Assembly (NCBI GenBank): GCA_021904315.1
Contig: CM038919.1
Coordinates: 6,014,001 to 6,078,000, forward strand
DNA length: 64,000 nucleotides
DNA from: Sphagnum magellanicum
Lineage: Eukaryota; Streptophyta; Sphagnopsida; Sphagnales; Sphagnaceae
Reading direction: 5' to 3'
Both the position numbers and the translations under genes were made by a program. Below are positions 1 to 12,159 of the stretch, one piece after another. Positions within the stretch are counted from its first letter, which is position 1; every line of letters starts with the position of its first letter. A model generated the notes under the pieces. The model was not told the origin of the DNA. It did not search any database and saw only the letters and a list, made by a program, of their open reading frames with translations.

Positions 1-491
1 AAGATTCCAAATTTAATTTTACTTATTAGTAAGGATGACCAATTGGCATACTTTACCATGCTTACACCCGAATCTAAGATAAAACGCAATTTTCAAAAAA
101 TTCAAAGTTAAAGGTAGATGATGGGTATAACTTAAATTTAATTTTTATGTAAGTTTGTTATTGTTGCAACTTAACATTTAAGATGAGGTTTTGTTTTCAA
201 GTTAATTCTGGAAGTTACAAGTGTCGAAAAGATTTATACTATGAATATACTTTGGTAGATTATTACAACTTGTTGTCATATTGTGGGCATGATCTTACCC
301 CTCCTACAAGAAATATTTTTATCTAGCTTTCTAAGACCCATTAAGCATAACAAAGGTTCTAAAGTTGCATTTGCAAAATTGAAAAAATATATTTGGAATT
401 TTGGCTAGTGTAAAATGGGGACCTATCCCTAGCATATCACCTTTGATTAACCTTTTACCTATCATGCATATAGGTTAAACCAATGACTTTG
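1..491. other. AT-rich intergenic, nothing recognised
   Basis: No open frame of note, no repeat structure and no known motif is visible. It borders the copia 3' LTR that begins at 492. Confidence 0.5.
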
Positions 492-712
492 TGAAAGATT
501 TCAACATAAGTAAATTACAAATTGGTAACTAATTATATACAAAAGATTAAGATCAATGTTTTCTGATGATCATGGGTGGTGCACCATCTCGTTGTTCTAA
601 GTGCATAAATCTAGCTAATTACTATGAAGATTTATTAATACAGTGATTGAAATCTAATGCGTAACTATGACACAAAATGGCAACATTAAAAAGTTCCTAT
701 GTTAAACTAACA
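492..712 (-). repeat. copia 3' LTR
   Basis: This is the 221-bp copy of the direct repeat at 2035-2255. On the plus strand it begins TGAAAGATTTCAACATAAG and ends with CA at 711-712. Substitutions relative to the other LTR are scattered along its length, so the insertion is old. Confidence 0.8.
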
Positions 713-977
713 AAGTAAGATAAATCCAATCATATGTGAATCAAAAAAATGAAATTCCCAACAAGTTGTTGCTAAAACATTGGGTCGACCTCTTTGACTT
801 CATGTTAGTATGGAGCCATAATCATTCATTCATTGGTGTGGATGTTGGATAACAATCCAATCATTCCAACATGTTGCATGCATAACGTTGCTAATGGAAA
901 ATACTACCATCTAGCAAGTACTAAAACACAAGGCCAATGTAAAGTGATGTGATGCCTAACCTAGTCATCTCAAAAAC

Positions 978-1787
978 CTACATAAGTTGGTATTCTAGTT
1001 CATGAAAGTTTGTGATGTCACCACTAATAAGCAACATATCATCCACATACAGTATCAAAACCACATATTGATTATTCCAAATGGAATAATACAAATTGTG
1101 GTTTGATTTACTCCTTGTGAGTCCTTGGTTGTGAAAAAATTCATCAATTTTAGTGTACCAAACCTTCCCTGCTTGCTTCAAACCATACAATGTTTTCAGC
1201 AACAAGCAAACTTTGTGTTTTTGACCCTTTTCCACAAACCCTTGTGGCTAGTTCATGAACATCTCTTCTAGTAATTCACCATTTCAAAATGCAACTTAAA
1301 TGCCATGTGATTGATGGTCTATGTAGTGTTGAACTGTTAACACCACAATTGAATGAATTGTTGCCCATTTGATAATAGGTGTGAACATCTCTTGGTAGTC
1401 AATTACAAATCATTGCTCAAAGTCACGTGCCACTAGCCATGCCTTCAACTTTTTGATTTGACTATCAATTGTGAACTTAACCTTATAGACCCATTTGTTT
1501 TAAATGGGGACTTTGCCAACAAGTAAATCCATTAACCTCCATGTTTTATTCCTCTAAATGGAATTTATTTCTTGACACATTACTTCCTTCCATCCATCAT
1601 ATGTTATAGCTTCTATGTAAGAAATTGGTTCCAATTTCGCAACATAAATGTAATCAAGTGTTTTATGTAGAGGTCCTCGAATGCACGTTGAAGGTCTCTT
1701 TCTTGTAGGTTGATTTTCAAGCTTGTTTGCCTCCACCATGGAAAAAAATTCTTTTCCTACCATTAGGAAAAAAACACATTCAATCAC
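978..1787 (-). pseudogene. copia reverse transcriptase remnant
   Basis: Read on the minus strand, the segment follows the order of a copia reverse transcriptase (RVT_2). From 1787 down come an SYIEAI...W.EVM block, then KWVYKVKFTID near 1485, LVARDFEQ followed by a stop, and FTPIIKWAT. Next are an NGELLEEMF...PQGFVEKG block with two stops near 1235-1290, LYGLKQAGKVWY, and the catalytic YVDDMLLIS near 1035. The catalytic YVDD is intact, but several stops and at least one frameshift break the frame. Only the RT core is present. RNase H and integrase are absent, in line with the internal deletion of the element. Confidence 0.85.
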
Positions 1788-2022
1788 TTAAAACAAAAAC
1801 AAGATCATGGAGCTAGCTACAAATATAATACACACAAAATGTGCGTCTAATCACTATATGTCATTAAAGATGCACAACAAAAAAATTCAGCTCAACACAA
1901 CGCACCTTTACACCATAAGCACAATGATTATCTATTGAAGACACAAACTTGTTCACTTAGACACTTGTATATAATGCATTCTCAAAATCAAACATAGATA
2001 TCAAAGCATACTTATAAGAATT

Positions 2023-2034
2023 GTTCTGATACCA
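2023..2034 (-). other. Primer binding site (initiator Met-tRNA type)
   Basis: The minus strand reads TGGTATCAGAAC immediately inside the 5' LTR. Plant copia elements usually carry TGGTATCAGAGC, complementary to the 3' end of initiator Met-tRNA, so one base differs. Confidence 0.85.
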
Positions 2035-2255
2035 TGAAGGATTTCCACATAAGTAAATTACAAATTGATAATTCATTGTATACAAAAGATTAAGATTGGT
2101 GTTTCTTAATGATCATGGGCAATGGACTGTTTCATTGTTTTGAGTACATAAATTCAGCTAATTATTATGATGACTTACTAAGATGATGATTGAAATCTAG
2201 TGGTTAACTATGGTAGTGAATGGTAGCACTAAAAAGTTGAAATGTTAAATTGCCA
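2035..2255 (-). repeat. copia 5' LTR
   Basis: Direct-repeat partner of 492-712, the same 221-bp length, adjoining the primer binding site. The plus strand begins TGAAGGATTTCCACATAAG and ends CA at 2254-2255. Confidence 0.8.
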
Positions 2256-3534
2256 CTTCTAAAATTATTTTAAAAGAATCAAAGAGTTCCAACATTTTGT
2301 GTGCATTTGTTTAGTTAACAACTTACATTTTTCCATTACACCTTGAAACCCTTGTCCTCTATTTTTTTGTAGAATGTTAGGTGTGTTTAAAAAATCAAAG
2401 GAGATCAAAATTCAAATTTCATTTTTGTTTTGTTTGATTGTTTACTTAGGTCTTGTAGGTTTTAGTTTATAAAAACCATTTGACTTTCATAGAAACAATA
2501 ATTCATTTTACACCATTTATGTCATTTGTGAACGTGAAAAAGAAACTTCAACATATCATGGATTGTTTTTGCATTGGACCATGGACATCACCTTCCACCA
2601 TAGCAAGAATGTAAAAAATCTCAATGGATGTTTTTTTATGACTTTTCATGAATTTTAAATACAACCTTGACATAAAAATAAATACATAATAAGCCCAATC
2701 CAAAAATCTACTTTAATCAAGCCTTTTATTTCCATTTGTTTTGAAGCATTTAAGTGCAAAAGCTTAATCTTGTGATGCCATGTGATGGTTTTGAGATCTC
2801 AATCTTTTGGAATTTCAAATAGCTATTTATGTATTTGGTTGAGTTTTGTTTCACAACCAAATATTAGGGTGGGGAAAATCTCCCATTTTAATTACATGAT
2901 TTTATTATTTTATCACATGGTGTTGTTGGTTTAATGGTACAAGACTTGTAAATTTTTGGTTCTTTTGATAGTGATTTGATTCACAAAACTCAAGTTTGAA
3001 GTTAATTGTTAATGTTGGTACATATATAACCTCATCAAGTTGAATGATAATATGTATTTATGTAAGTTTTAATGAATAGAAGCCCAATTCCCCACAACTT
3101 CATGCTTAAACCTTTCTTTCCAATGTATATTTTCAAAAAAATTGAAGAAACCTCATACATATGAAACCATTCTTTTTGTGGCTTCAATGATGATTCATGG
3201 TGGAATCTATAAGCAAAGTTTGATCAAAATCATGAGCAAAATTTCAAATGATGTAAAATATATGCATCACATAATCAAGTGACATATTTACATTCAATTG
3301 TTATTTGCTGAAACCATGAATTTTACCAATAAAATGTGTGCATTGATTGAATTTAGAAAAGGTCTACCCTACAGTGATTACTTTTATAATGTACCTTGCC
3401 ATCCTTCCAAGGAATGAATATATACTTCAATTTGGAAAAGATATGTGACACAATTCATTTATGAGTTGTTATTTAGTGGAGGTAGGCCTGAGGGCTCAAA
3501 ACGCAATCTGAAATTTCAGAGTGCCACATGATCA
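2256..3534. other. AT-rich intergenic, nothing recognised
   Basis: No coding or repeat structure that I can support is visible here; homopolymer T and A runs are common. Confidence 0.5.
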
Positions 3535-4445
3535 CAAGCACTTTCACAATAAATTTCTTTTTCTTGGTGCCTTCCTTTCACAACCATGTGGCCACAAGCA
3601 CCTTCAAAAAAATTTATTTTTTATTTTGCTACCTTCCTTTCACAGCCCTTGAATTAATGTGACAATCATTAATTACATTGACAATAAAAGGAATTCAATA
3701 GCTATTCGTTTTTTTTTTGTTGTCATAAGTATAAGTATAGTAGGTGGTCGGGGTGGGCTCGTTTTTTTCTTACTATCATAATTACAATAATGGAAGATTT
3801 GGGTTTGTTTTTTTCTTGTTGCCATAAGTACAATAGGTGGTGGGATTTATTTGCCTAATGATCATAGGCACCTTCATAATAATTTTTTTTGTCTTGCTAC
3901 CTTCCTTTCACAACCCTTGAATTATTGTGACAGTCATTAATTACATTGACAATAAAAAGAATTCAATAGCTATTCGTTTTTTTTGTGTTATCATAAGTAT
4001 AAGTATAGTAGGTGGTTAGGGTGGGCTCGTTTTTTTCTTGCTATCATAATTACAATAATTAAAGGTTTTTTTATCTTGCTGCCATAAATACAATAGGTGG
4101 TGGGATTTATTTGCGTTTTGATCACAAGCACTCTCACAATAAAATTTTTTTCTTGTTACCTTCCTTTCACAGCCCTATGGCCACAAACACCTTCACAATA
4201 ATTTTTTTGTCTTACTACTTTCTTTTCACAACCCTTGAATTATTGTGACAATCATTAATTACATTGACAATAAAAGGAATTCAATAGCTATTCATTTTTT
4301 TTTTGTTGTCATAAGTTCAGTAGGTGGTCGGGATGGGCTCATTTTTTTCTTGCTATCATAATTACAATAATGGAAGGTTTGGGTTTGTTTTTTTCTTGGT
4401 ACCATAAGTACAGAATGTGGTGGGATTTATTTGTGTTTTGTCTCA
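3535..4445. repeat. Three-unit tandem repeat (about 270-320 bp units)
   Basis: A block containing GAATTCAATAGCTATTC recurs at 3691, 3959 and 4277, giving spacings of 268 and 318 bp. Each unit also holds a GTGACAATCATTAATTACA block, a GGTGG(T/G)CGGG-like block and a poly-T plus TTGCTATCATAATTACAAT block. The larger last spacing comes from an extra internal partial copy of the TTACCTTCCTTTCACA segment. No open frame accompanies it, so it is probably a local satellite or a fragment of a larger element's repeat region. Confidence 0.8.
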
Positions 4446-7164
4446 TAGTTCAATGATGAAGAGGAGCAACAGGTCTTTGATAGAGGATGAAATTTCAACG
4501 TTTTTGAGCTTGCTTGCTTTACAAGCAGCCCATCCAAAGGCTTACAAGAGCACTGTAATAACTTCCTTTGAAATTGTTGTCAGTCTTTCAATGTGAAGGG
4601 TAATTTTTGAAAAAGTTTTTCAAAAATGAATGGCACATGGGCTATTCATGTTTAATGCCTACCAGGATTTAGTGCCTGTTGTTTGGGATTTCCTTAACAT
4701 AAAGGTGTGACTTTCTTTGCCTAGTGTTTGACCAATTCTTTTGGACATTGAAAAAATTGAAATCCAAAAACATACAAGGAATTCCTCATGTTTTGGCGTG
4801 GCTCAAAGTGATAATTAAAAAAACCATCAAACACCAAAACAATCCTTATAGTGTAATACCAACCCATGACCACCAAACCTTAAATGTTTCATCTAATCTC
4901 ACAAGGCTACACAAACACAAAAACCTGGGAAATTTGTTTGTAGTGTTGTTATAGGTAGCTTGCTCAAGCCTCCTTTCCATTCAATGCGCGAATTGAGCGT
5001 ATTTTTCTAGGTTCAAATCCTAGGTTGAGTTATATTTTTAAAAAATTTAAGATGTCATTTCTTACAAAATTCCCAATTGATTAGCCGAATGACGAATTTA
5101 ATAACTTTCCTTGTGTCATTATGACCTTGGTTTCATGAACCATTGGAACAAAACAAACAAACAACCTTTCTTCATTTATATAGATATTTTAAAAATTCAT
5201 TTGAACTTTTATTTGCTCATGATTGTTCTAAGTTTAGATTTTTTAAGAATTAATATGAGATGTACCCACATCTAATTAATAAAATCAATAATAGGCAATC
5301 CAAATTTCAATGAGTGTTAATTGGATTTTGGTGTTTCAATTTCCAAAACCAACCACAATATTAAAACACACATTACTTTTAGAATCATTACACACCTTAT
5401 AGAATTTTGATTTTTTATAAAAATATGAATTGAGATGCCCTTCACCCACTTTGCATTGTTTATTATATTTATTGAACATCAATTTTAAAAAATTATAACA
5501 AAATTTTGTTTTGTTCCTTCTTGGGTATGACCATGCATTGCACATCCAATTTACTTGGTAGAAAAGAATTAAAAAATGACCCAACAAATAAAGGGAAAAA
5601 TATGAATACCCTTCATACAATTGGGCGTTAGGCCTACCTCCACTCAAGTCCTAGAAGGGACCAACTAGTTTTGTTACCATTATTCGATAAGCATGAGAAT
5701 GTTGGTTGATAGAATGTAATTCAAAATCCCCGTTGTTCCCTATTCCAAAAAATTTACCACATTTGAACAGATCTTTAAAGCTTGAACATGTCAAAACAAA
5801 TAGGAATAATCGAAACTTCCTTCAATTGGCTTTTCATCAAAGATAATGTTGAAGGGGAGAAGTTGAGGCAACACCTAAAATGCCATCATAACCTTTGGAC
5901 TAGACTAAAACGGAATCTTATGGCAAGATGACTATGATTGAAGGATAGATAGTCAAAAGCGAAGCAAAGAAGAAAAACAACCTTTTCATTACAATGTCTA
6001 AGGATTGCTTCCAAATGCCATTAGGTGTATCAAAAGCATCAAAGAAGCACCACCTGACTAAGTTTGAACTATCAAACAAAATTTCCATCATGGTAAACTA
6101 TTTGTCAATCAAAACTCATGATTCCTACATAATTTTGTGCAAAAAATCTTTGCAACATTCTTTCCCAGGCTCATGCAAAGCACAAACTTGTAGTCTGTCC
6201 ATTGAAGTCCCTCAACATATAGGTATCAACTAGTTAGCCACTCTAATTGCTCCCTGTAGCTAAGTTAATTATCATCTAACTGCTGCCAGTACAAATATTG
6301 TTGATCCAACATATCTGTACACTCGAGCAATAACATACATTGTTGTCATCATCCTCATCTGCAATGTCACTATTAAGCCCATGGTGACAAATAGATCAAG
6401 AACATTTCAAAATCACCATTGTGGCCACTTTTCCAACAAATGTTGTTTGCTTGAATCATCTACTCACCCCATATGTTGCAGAAGAGAGCTCCAACCTTGC
6501 ATGATCTTCTGGCTCCATGTCCAAAGTTCAAAGCCTTCCTGCTGCACGTTGCAGATCCATAGAATTCATGGTTGTGGAAGCAATGAGGTAACTTTGCTAT
6601 CCATGTATGCACTTCTTGAACTCCAGTGTGCTACTCAAGGTACTCAAATGACCAAGACCAGGATCCATTGGCTTCATAAAAACTCCAGGGCATTTCAAAT
6701 CAAGCTTCAAGTCAACAAGGGATTATCACTCTCCAGCCCATGCATACAATAGACAGAAAATCCAATTAACTTGAAGAAATGCTAAAAGAGTGTTAACCTC
6801 CATCTCCAAACAAACAGAACAGAACAGAACAAAGCCTCATGCAGAATCAGTAAGTATCAATCATTTGGTTGCCAGTCAAGATCCACAAGCAGCAAGCAGC
6901 TCAGCTGCTATTCCTTGTCACAAGGCCTGTGACTCCTAATCTAGCTCATTATGGTTCTCTGTTCAGTAATTCTGCATTCTTCCTAACTTAGATCCTGGTT
7001 TGTACAATGGCAAGTGAAAATGAATTGATGCTCAATGCCCTCACAAGCTTGGCTGCAGCTTTTATGAGGATATACTATTGTTGTGTCTCTTGACCACTTG
7101 TGTGTCTTGAGTGATAGTTAACATCACAACTGAGTCTTCCTGATGTTGCTTCCAAAATTAATGT
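4446..7164. other. Unassigned intergenic stretch
   Basis: The part up to 5990 is AT-rich and the part after it is less so. The longest open frame is 103 codons on the minus strand at 5336-5647. It has a low-complexity, aromatic- and lysine-rich composition and matches nothing I recognise. The open frames at 5994-6233 and 6381-6752 also look non-coding (odd composition, no domain). Confidence 0.4.
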
Positions 7165-7430
7165 GACAGAAACTCACAATACAGATTTCTGTATAATAAT
7201 TTCTTGCCCAAAATTTTGAGCCGCAGGATCTGATGAAGTCAGTGTGAAGTATTGACACAATTCATGCTGAAGATGATGGTCTGTACACTCACAAGGTTTT
7301 TCCTTCAATCATTCTTGTCTTGTTTGTTTTGATTTTGCTGGAACTGACATAATATGGTTCCCTACAAAGGACTATTGTGGAGTTTTCTTTGGAATTTCAT
7401 AGATCTCTATGATCAGATGTGTGTAACTTG
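7165..7430 (+). repeat. Dispersed repeat, copy A
   Basis: This segment is a diverged direct copy of about 9760-10090. Shared blocks in the same order are ACAGAAACT, TTGCCC(A/G)A(A/C)ATTTTGAGC, CAATTCATG(C/A)TGAAGATGATGG, TCATTCTTGTC(T/A)TGTTTGTTTT and a TACAAAG..CTAT(T/C)GTGGA block. The family is unknown to me, and no coding frame is conserved between the copies. Confidence 0.65.
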
Positions 7431-7915
7431 CCAATACCCAAATGTTGAGACTTGCAGGTAGTGCAGCTTAACTTGTTGAAAGATCTCCAGACACAGATTT
7501 GAGAATTAGTAAAGTTGATCACACAATGATTCTGCATAAGCGATGGTTGATTTGCAGGGTGTCCTGTCAAAGATACTTTAACATGGAAGCTTTCTTGATG
7601 AATTTGCAGCTATCAAAGAACCCTATTTGAGCATGGAAGTACAATTGATGCTTCCGGTCTCTAAATCTCTAACTTTGTGGTCTTGAATCACTCTGATTAG
7701 GGTTCGTTCCTAATTCAAATCTTGCTGGAACGTGTGCGTTTGTAGAACTAATGTTTAACTGATTCAGTCCTTTCCAGTCAAAGGTACTACTGTGGGACTT
7801 GCAACAAATGTTGTGACAGAACACTTGAAGCACAAACCTGTTTGGCGGAAGGCTGCTTCTTGAGGAAGAAAGGAGAGTATTTTCACTGCTGTGACTTCTA
7901 TCTCTATAGGAGAAC

Positions 7916-8012
7916 GGTTTACTTTTAGACCCTTCGATATTTGAGGATCTCGTCCCGAGGCTGGTAGGCCGAGGGGAGGAGCTGCAAATCCGGATGGGTC
8001 TAAAAGTAGACT
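7916..8012. repeat. 97-nt imperfect hairpin (precursor-like foldback)
   Basis: A perfect 13-bp inverted repeat (7920-7932 TACTTTTAGACCC with 7996-8008) extends to 17 pairs in RNA if two G-U pairs are allowed. Towards the loop the pairing resumes after small internal loops: 7934-7935 with 7993-7994, 7939-7943 with 7985-7989, 7949-7956 with 7974-7981 (one G-G mismatch) and 7959-7961 with 7968-7970. The fold is therefore continuous to a terminal loop of about six bases. The shape fits a plant miRNA precursor or a tiny foldback element. The arms match no conserved miRNA family that I remember. Confidence 0.5.
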
Positions 8013-9116
8013 TTTCACATGCGGAAAGAAACATTTTCTTTGCGCCATATTCCTTTGCCTTAAAGTGGCTTGTACAAGGTCCTTCTTTGGCACCGTTAGA
8101 TTACATAATTGGCTCTTGCAGGTTTATTTGCTGTCTATCTCAGCTTTTTCTTGCCGCATTATTCATGGCCACCTGACGTTCTTGTCGTGGCGAGCTTTTC
8201 TTGTTTGGGTTTCATGATGCTGCTGCTAAGATCATCATCCTGTTTGTTTGTTGCTGCACATTTTGATTTGTTTGCTGTTGGGCATGCTGCTATTGCCTTG
8301 GGTTCATCTGACTTGGGTGCTGCTTAGAAATGGCCAATTTTCTTTTGGTTGCATGTTGTGTTTTACAATTCCTTTTCTTCTCAACAAACTCTCTCTCTCT
8401 CTCGCTTGCATCTCTCTTGCTTACAGTAGTTACAACTTACTACTTCTTGGTTTTCTTGAAACGTTAAGCTTTTGGGGGCTTCTCTATATTAGCGCTCAAT
8501 CTGCTTTTCCATCATTGGCATTTCAGCTCTGCGAAATTAGATGCGATCATGGAACCACACTAAACGTATGGGATCACCGCTCTCTATAAACAATTGGGTC
8601 CCAAGAAAACCTTGAAAGTTTGCACATATGTGGTTGCTATTCTTCAATTCTCTTTAGTTGAAGAAGAAGCAGTAGCAGAAGAAGAAAGGGTGGGGTGAAG
8701 AGGGTAAGTCTTGCCAAGGCTTCCCTTCTCAATTTGCTTCAACACATTTCTACATGGCTGTTGCTCTTTGTGTTTCTTTGTTGGGCTGTCCTTTTCAAGC
8801 ATTCTTGCTTCAAGGCTCAAGCCTTCTTTCTTTCTTTCATTATCTTCTTCCCCTCTTGACTGTTTTTTCCTTCTCTTAGTTGATTCCGTCAATCTTCCTT
8901 CTCTCTCTTTCCTCCACACCGCTCACAGCCAGAGGTCAATTAGTGTGTCCTGAGAGCTATTGATAAATCTTTTGTGAAACTATCGCAAATTATGTGCAGG
9001 CAGGAATTTCGCATCTATCTCTCTTTCTGGCTTCAATTCACAAGGTGAAAAATGAAAAGAAGTAAAAAGAAAAGAAAAAGAAAGGGAAAAAATGAGAAAA
9101 GAAAAATTCCAGAGAA

Positions 9117-9182
9117 GTAACTTCCGAAATTTGGAAGGCCTGGTCATAGGCTGGCCAGGGTCTGCCCCATTTCAGAAGTTAC
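9117..9182. repeat. 66-bp inverted repeat
   Basis: GTAACTTCCGAAAT at 9117-9130 is mirrored at 9169-9182 with one mismatch in 14. An inner CCTGG/CCAGG pair (9139-9143 with 9155-9159) continues the fold. It follows a purine-rich tract. It is probably a small foldback element; no target duplication is evident. Confidence 0.5.
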
Positions 9183-9759
9183 ACTGAGAAATATGCTGGG
9201 TGAGCGTCCTAAAAATACACAAAAAAAAGCTATGGTTCCTTACGTTAGTAGAATCCTTTTTTCTTCTCTGTAGTTTGGCTCTCAATCTTTCCAGCTTTAT
9301 GCAATTCATCTTCTTATTGTCTTGAGAATAAAAGGCCTAGCACAGTTTTCTATCTTATTGTGCCTGCTACTGTATCTGCTTAGATCATCACATGCGGTCA
9401 GTTTTTTAGCTAGAATCACCCTTGTTCATTAAGACATCTACCAAACATCTAAAGCATTGTGTATGCATGCCAAATTTCGGATCCCTGACCATGGAAGCAG
9501 CCATGTTAGGTGAATTGAAGATCACCAGAGCTCACATTAGATGGCAGTGGTTAGCAAGGGACTTTGTACTCTCCAATTTCTTGCAAATTGTGCCATCTAT
9601 AGAAAGTAACTTAACATGTGGGAAGTTTCTAGAAGTGGTTTAACCATATCTATAGTATCGCCGCACATGAGAGTGGGCTCTTCTTAGTGCCGGCAATATT
9701 ATGGCTCCGGGTTTCTCTTTGCTTCTGGGAATGCAACAAGATGATGACTGGGTCTTTCC

Positions 9760-10090
9760 CTTTGTTTCTGGAATGCAACAGAAACTGAGGACACATGATT
9801 TTGTATGATTGTTTGCCCGACATTTTGAGCAGATCATTATACGCTTATCTACAGTCACCACAAGGAGGGAGCAATGATGACCACTAGTCACTGCAATTCA
9901 TGATGAAGATGATGGAGTGAGACTTTGAGAAAGGGTCTGATATTTTGTGAGTGGCACGCACTTAAGGTATGACTGCACTCATTCTTGTCATGTTTGTTTT
10001 GGTTTGGCCAGATCTTGGACGCAAATTGATTACCTTCAAAGTGCTATCGTGGAAGCTTTCCTGCAATCTTGTAGATATCGTTGGGGAAAG
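9760..10090 (+). repeat. Dispersed repeat, copy B
   Basis: Diverged direct copy of 7165-7430 (see its block list). Just upstream, 9705-9785 also contains a local tandem duplication of a TTTCTGGGAATGCAACA-type block with a period near 50 bp. Confidence 0.65.
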
Positions 10091-11029
10091 TCATGACTGC
10101 ATTTATTCTCGGCCTCCGACACATATTGATTACCTTTCTATTATGCATGTGAAATTCATTATTCACAAATAGGAAAGCATCTTTTTTGTTTTGAAATGAA
10201 AACTTTATGGGCCTTGTTGGGTCACCCATCAAGCCAAGTGCACCTACAGTCACGGTGGTTTGTTCCATGAATACTTAGGTGTTCCGCACCTACCGACTTA
10301 GTGCCACTTTTGGTTGGTAACTATTTTTAATTTTACTTGTTATTGGAGGCAATTAGATATTTTTGAAGTAGATAAAAAGAAAATGTATTCCAAAATGAAT
10401 ATGTTCAGATTCTTGAGTTGTTTGAGTTGTTATTGATAGTTGTTAGTTATTGGTTGCATAAGATTATGAGGTTGAAATCCTTGTTATGTTGAAGCGTATT
10501 TAATTTTGGCTTTGTAAACTGTTTTGCACTTTAATGTTGCATATCAAATTAGAGTTACTGGAACAAGAGGACTATAAATCATGACAACCCCCCATGCTCA
10601 ATCATTACTTTAACATTCTCAGGACGTTACAGAGGCCGGAAAGGCCATAGGAAAACCACTACGCTCATTCAGCAATGTGGCTGGAAGAGTAATTTTGGGG
10701 CTCCTCCTTGGTTGATATGTGATAATCAGAGTCCGTTACATGTCCATTACAATGCCTTTGATTTTCACACAGAAATAAGAAAGAAAAATAAGAAGAGTGC
10801 GTGAAAGAAGGTTAGTAGACCATCTGACCACACCTGAAACACACAGAATAGTTTTCCACCTTCATTCCAGTGCTCATATTAAAATTATTCTGCTCCTTAG
10901 ATTTTGGAACTATGATGATTGGATACATTTTGACCCAAAATGGATGTAAAGTACCTCAGAGAAATTTATTAGTATATTTGGAAGGCACTTATATCTGTGA
11001 TTATCCATCCTAGAAAAAAGGAGGGATCC
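10091..11029. other. Intergenic, nothing recognised
   Basis: No gene, repeat or regulatory signal that I can support is visible. Confidence 0.45.
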
Positions 11030-11260
11030 TCACCTATATCTAGGTGTAAGATCCGTCCCACTTATAAGGAGTAGGTGTAAGGACCCTCTGCATCTCATAG
11101 TCTCTATTTATTTTAAGTTCATAATAACATTCTCCTCATGATTTGTGATGGGTAAAACCCTCTGCTGAGGAAACTTCTCAAAATCCAGGGCTGGACTTGG
11201 CTACCACATTGTCCTAGGCCCCTTAGTTTGGGAGTCTACCCCACCTTGAGCTTTACTATA
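11030..11260 (+). repeat. Dispersed repeat with palindromic core, copy 1
   Basis: Shares ordered blocks with 30640-30960: a short palindrome around CACCTA..TAGGTG, then AGGAGTAGG(T/C)(G/A)TAAGGACCCTC, then an ATAACA block, a GGGTAAA(A/G)CC block and a TTTGG(G/A)A..CTACCCC/TTTACCCC block. A further relative lies near 43560-43640. There is no coding capacity; it is probably a MITE-like or SINE-like family. Confidence 0.55.
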
Positions 11261-12159
11261 CACAAAACCATTTCTCAAAAATTTCCTGAAGTTTTTAAAT
11301 GCACATAGAAACAGGGAAAACATTGTTGAATAGTGAAAGCAAAGGATGAGATTTTCCTTTAGTATTTGAAGACCCTTATCGTTGTCAACTAGACCACATC
11401 TTCCATTGTGTCTTATATAAAAAGCTGGGCTCCTAATTTGTCTCTTACATTTGCAAGTACCTTTACAAAGCATAATCTTCCTCATAACCACTAAGCCACA
11501 CTTTGTATTTTGTGGATACCCCTTGCTTTCAGAAGGTATTATATGCTACAAGATTACAAATAATAAGTGTTACTATAACTTAAAAAGGAAGGGCCATATG
11601 GAAACTAATGAAAATGTGCCATCAACTACAATAGCAACCCATTTTATTCACACAAACACTTATTTATTTAGCTGCCTTAGTCACATGCCTAGACACAACA
11701 TTTCAACAACACAATCTACAAATACAACATTCTGGAGCATAATTGTATAGGCCTAAACTAGCACAGTTAGCCAAGCACAAGAGATGACCATATGCATGCA
11801 CACAAGTACCCAACAATTAAAAGCCAGAATTGGATCAAACACCCAATGTCCACCTGTCTTGGTCTTCCTATCTAGGAATGATCCCACACTTACCGTTTAC
11901 AACGCAAATTCACTCAACAGCATATATCCATCTACACACTCTCTTTCAGGGAAAGCATGATAAAATAAATGCAAAAAATAAACATTTGCACATAAATCTT
12001 GCATCATGCATATAATTACAAAAACTCGCATAAATTTGGATGAAAATATGTGTCAAATACCATCCATGTTCCATATTAAGCTTCTAAAAATCTAGTTTCA
12101 AAAAATGCAAACCAAAAGAGATTTAAAAAATCAATAAAAAATACATTTGAAACATACTA
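11261..12159. other. Intergenic, nothing recognised
   Basis: AT-rich. The open frames here (for example 11451-11750 plus) have random composition and no domain. Confidence 0.45.

Larger units (their letters stand above)
492..2255 (-). mobile_element. Small internally deleted Ty1/copia LTR retrotransposon
   Basis: Two direct repeats of equal length (492-712 and 2035-2255, 221 bp each) start with TG and end with CA on the plus strand. They enclose decayed copia pol sequence read on the minus strand. A primer binding site complementary to initiator Met-tRNA lies directly inside the higher-coordinate LTR, which fixes the orientation. The whole element is 1,764 bp, much shorter than an autonomous copia element (usually 4.5-6 kb), so gag, protease, most of integrase and RNase H are missing. 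The flanking five bases (CTTTG and CTTCT) agree at only three positions, so the target duplication is eroded or absent. No clear polypurine tract is left next to 712. Confidence 0.85.
7431..9759. other. GC-richer unassigned block between two repeat copies
   Basis: Base composition is more balanced than in the surrounding DNA and homopolymers are rarer, as in transcribed non-coding or old genic sequence. Overlapping open frames of 60-113 codons exist on both strands (for example 7764-8093 minus and 8248-8589 plus), but none shows a domain or consistent coding character. A CT microsatellite lies at 8389-8402, a TATAAA with a TC-rich lead-in at 8583-8590, and a purine-rich run at 9050-9116. It may hold a lncRNA or untranslated exons, but I cannot show a gene. 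Confidence 0.35.

Noticed and set aside
487-2260. Perfect 5-bp target duplication for the copia element
   Set aside because: CTTTG and CTTCT agree at only three of five positions, so it is not claimed.
3475-5644. 15-bp inverted repeat AGTGGAGGTAGGCCT (3475-3489 and 5630-5644) as ends of a 2.2-kb transposon
   Set aside because: One or two 15-bp matches are expected by chance in a window this size, homology does not extend in either direction, and there is no target duplication or transposase.
7669-8093. Overlapping minus-strand frames of 109-121 codons as a gene
   Set aside because: They overlap in different frames, cross the hairpin at 7916-8012 and show no domain, so coding is not supported.
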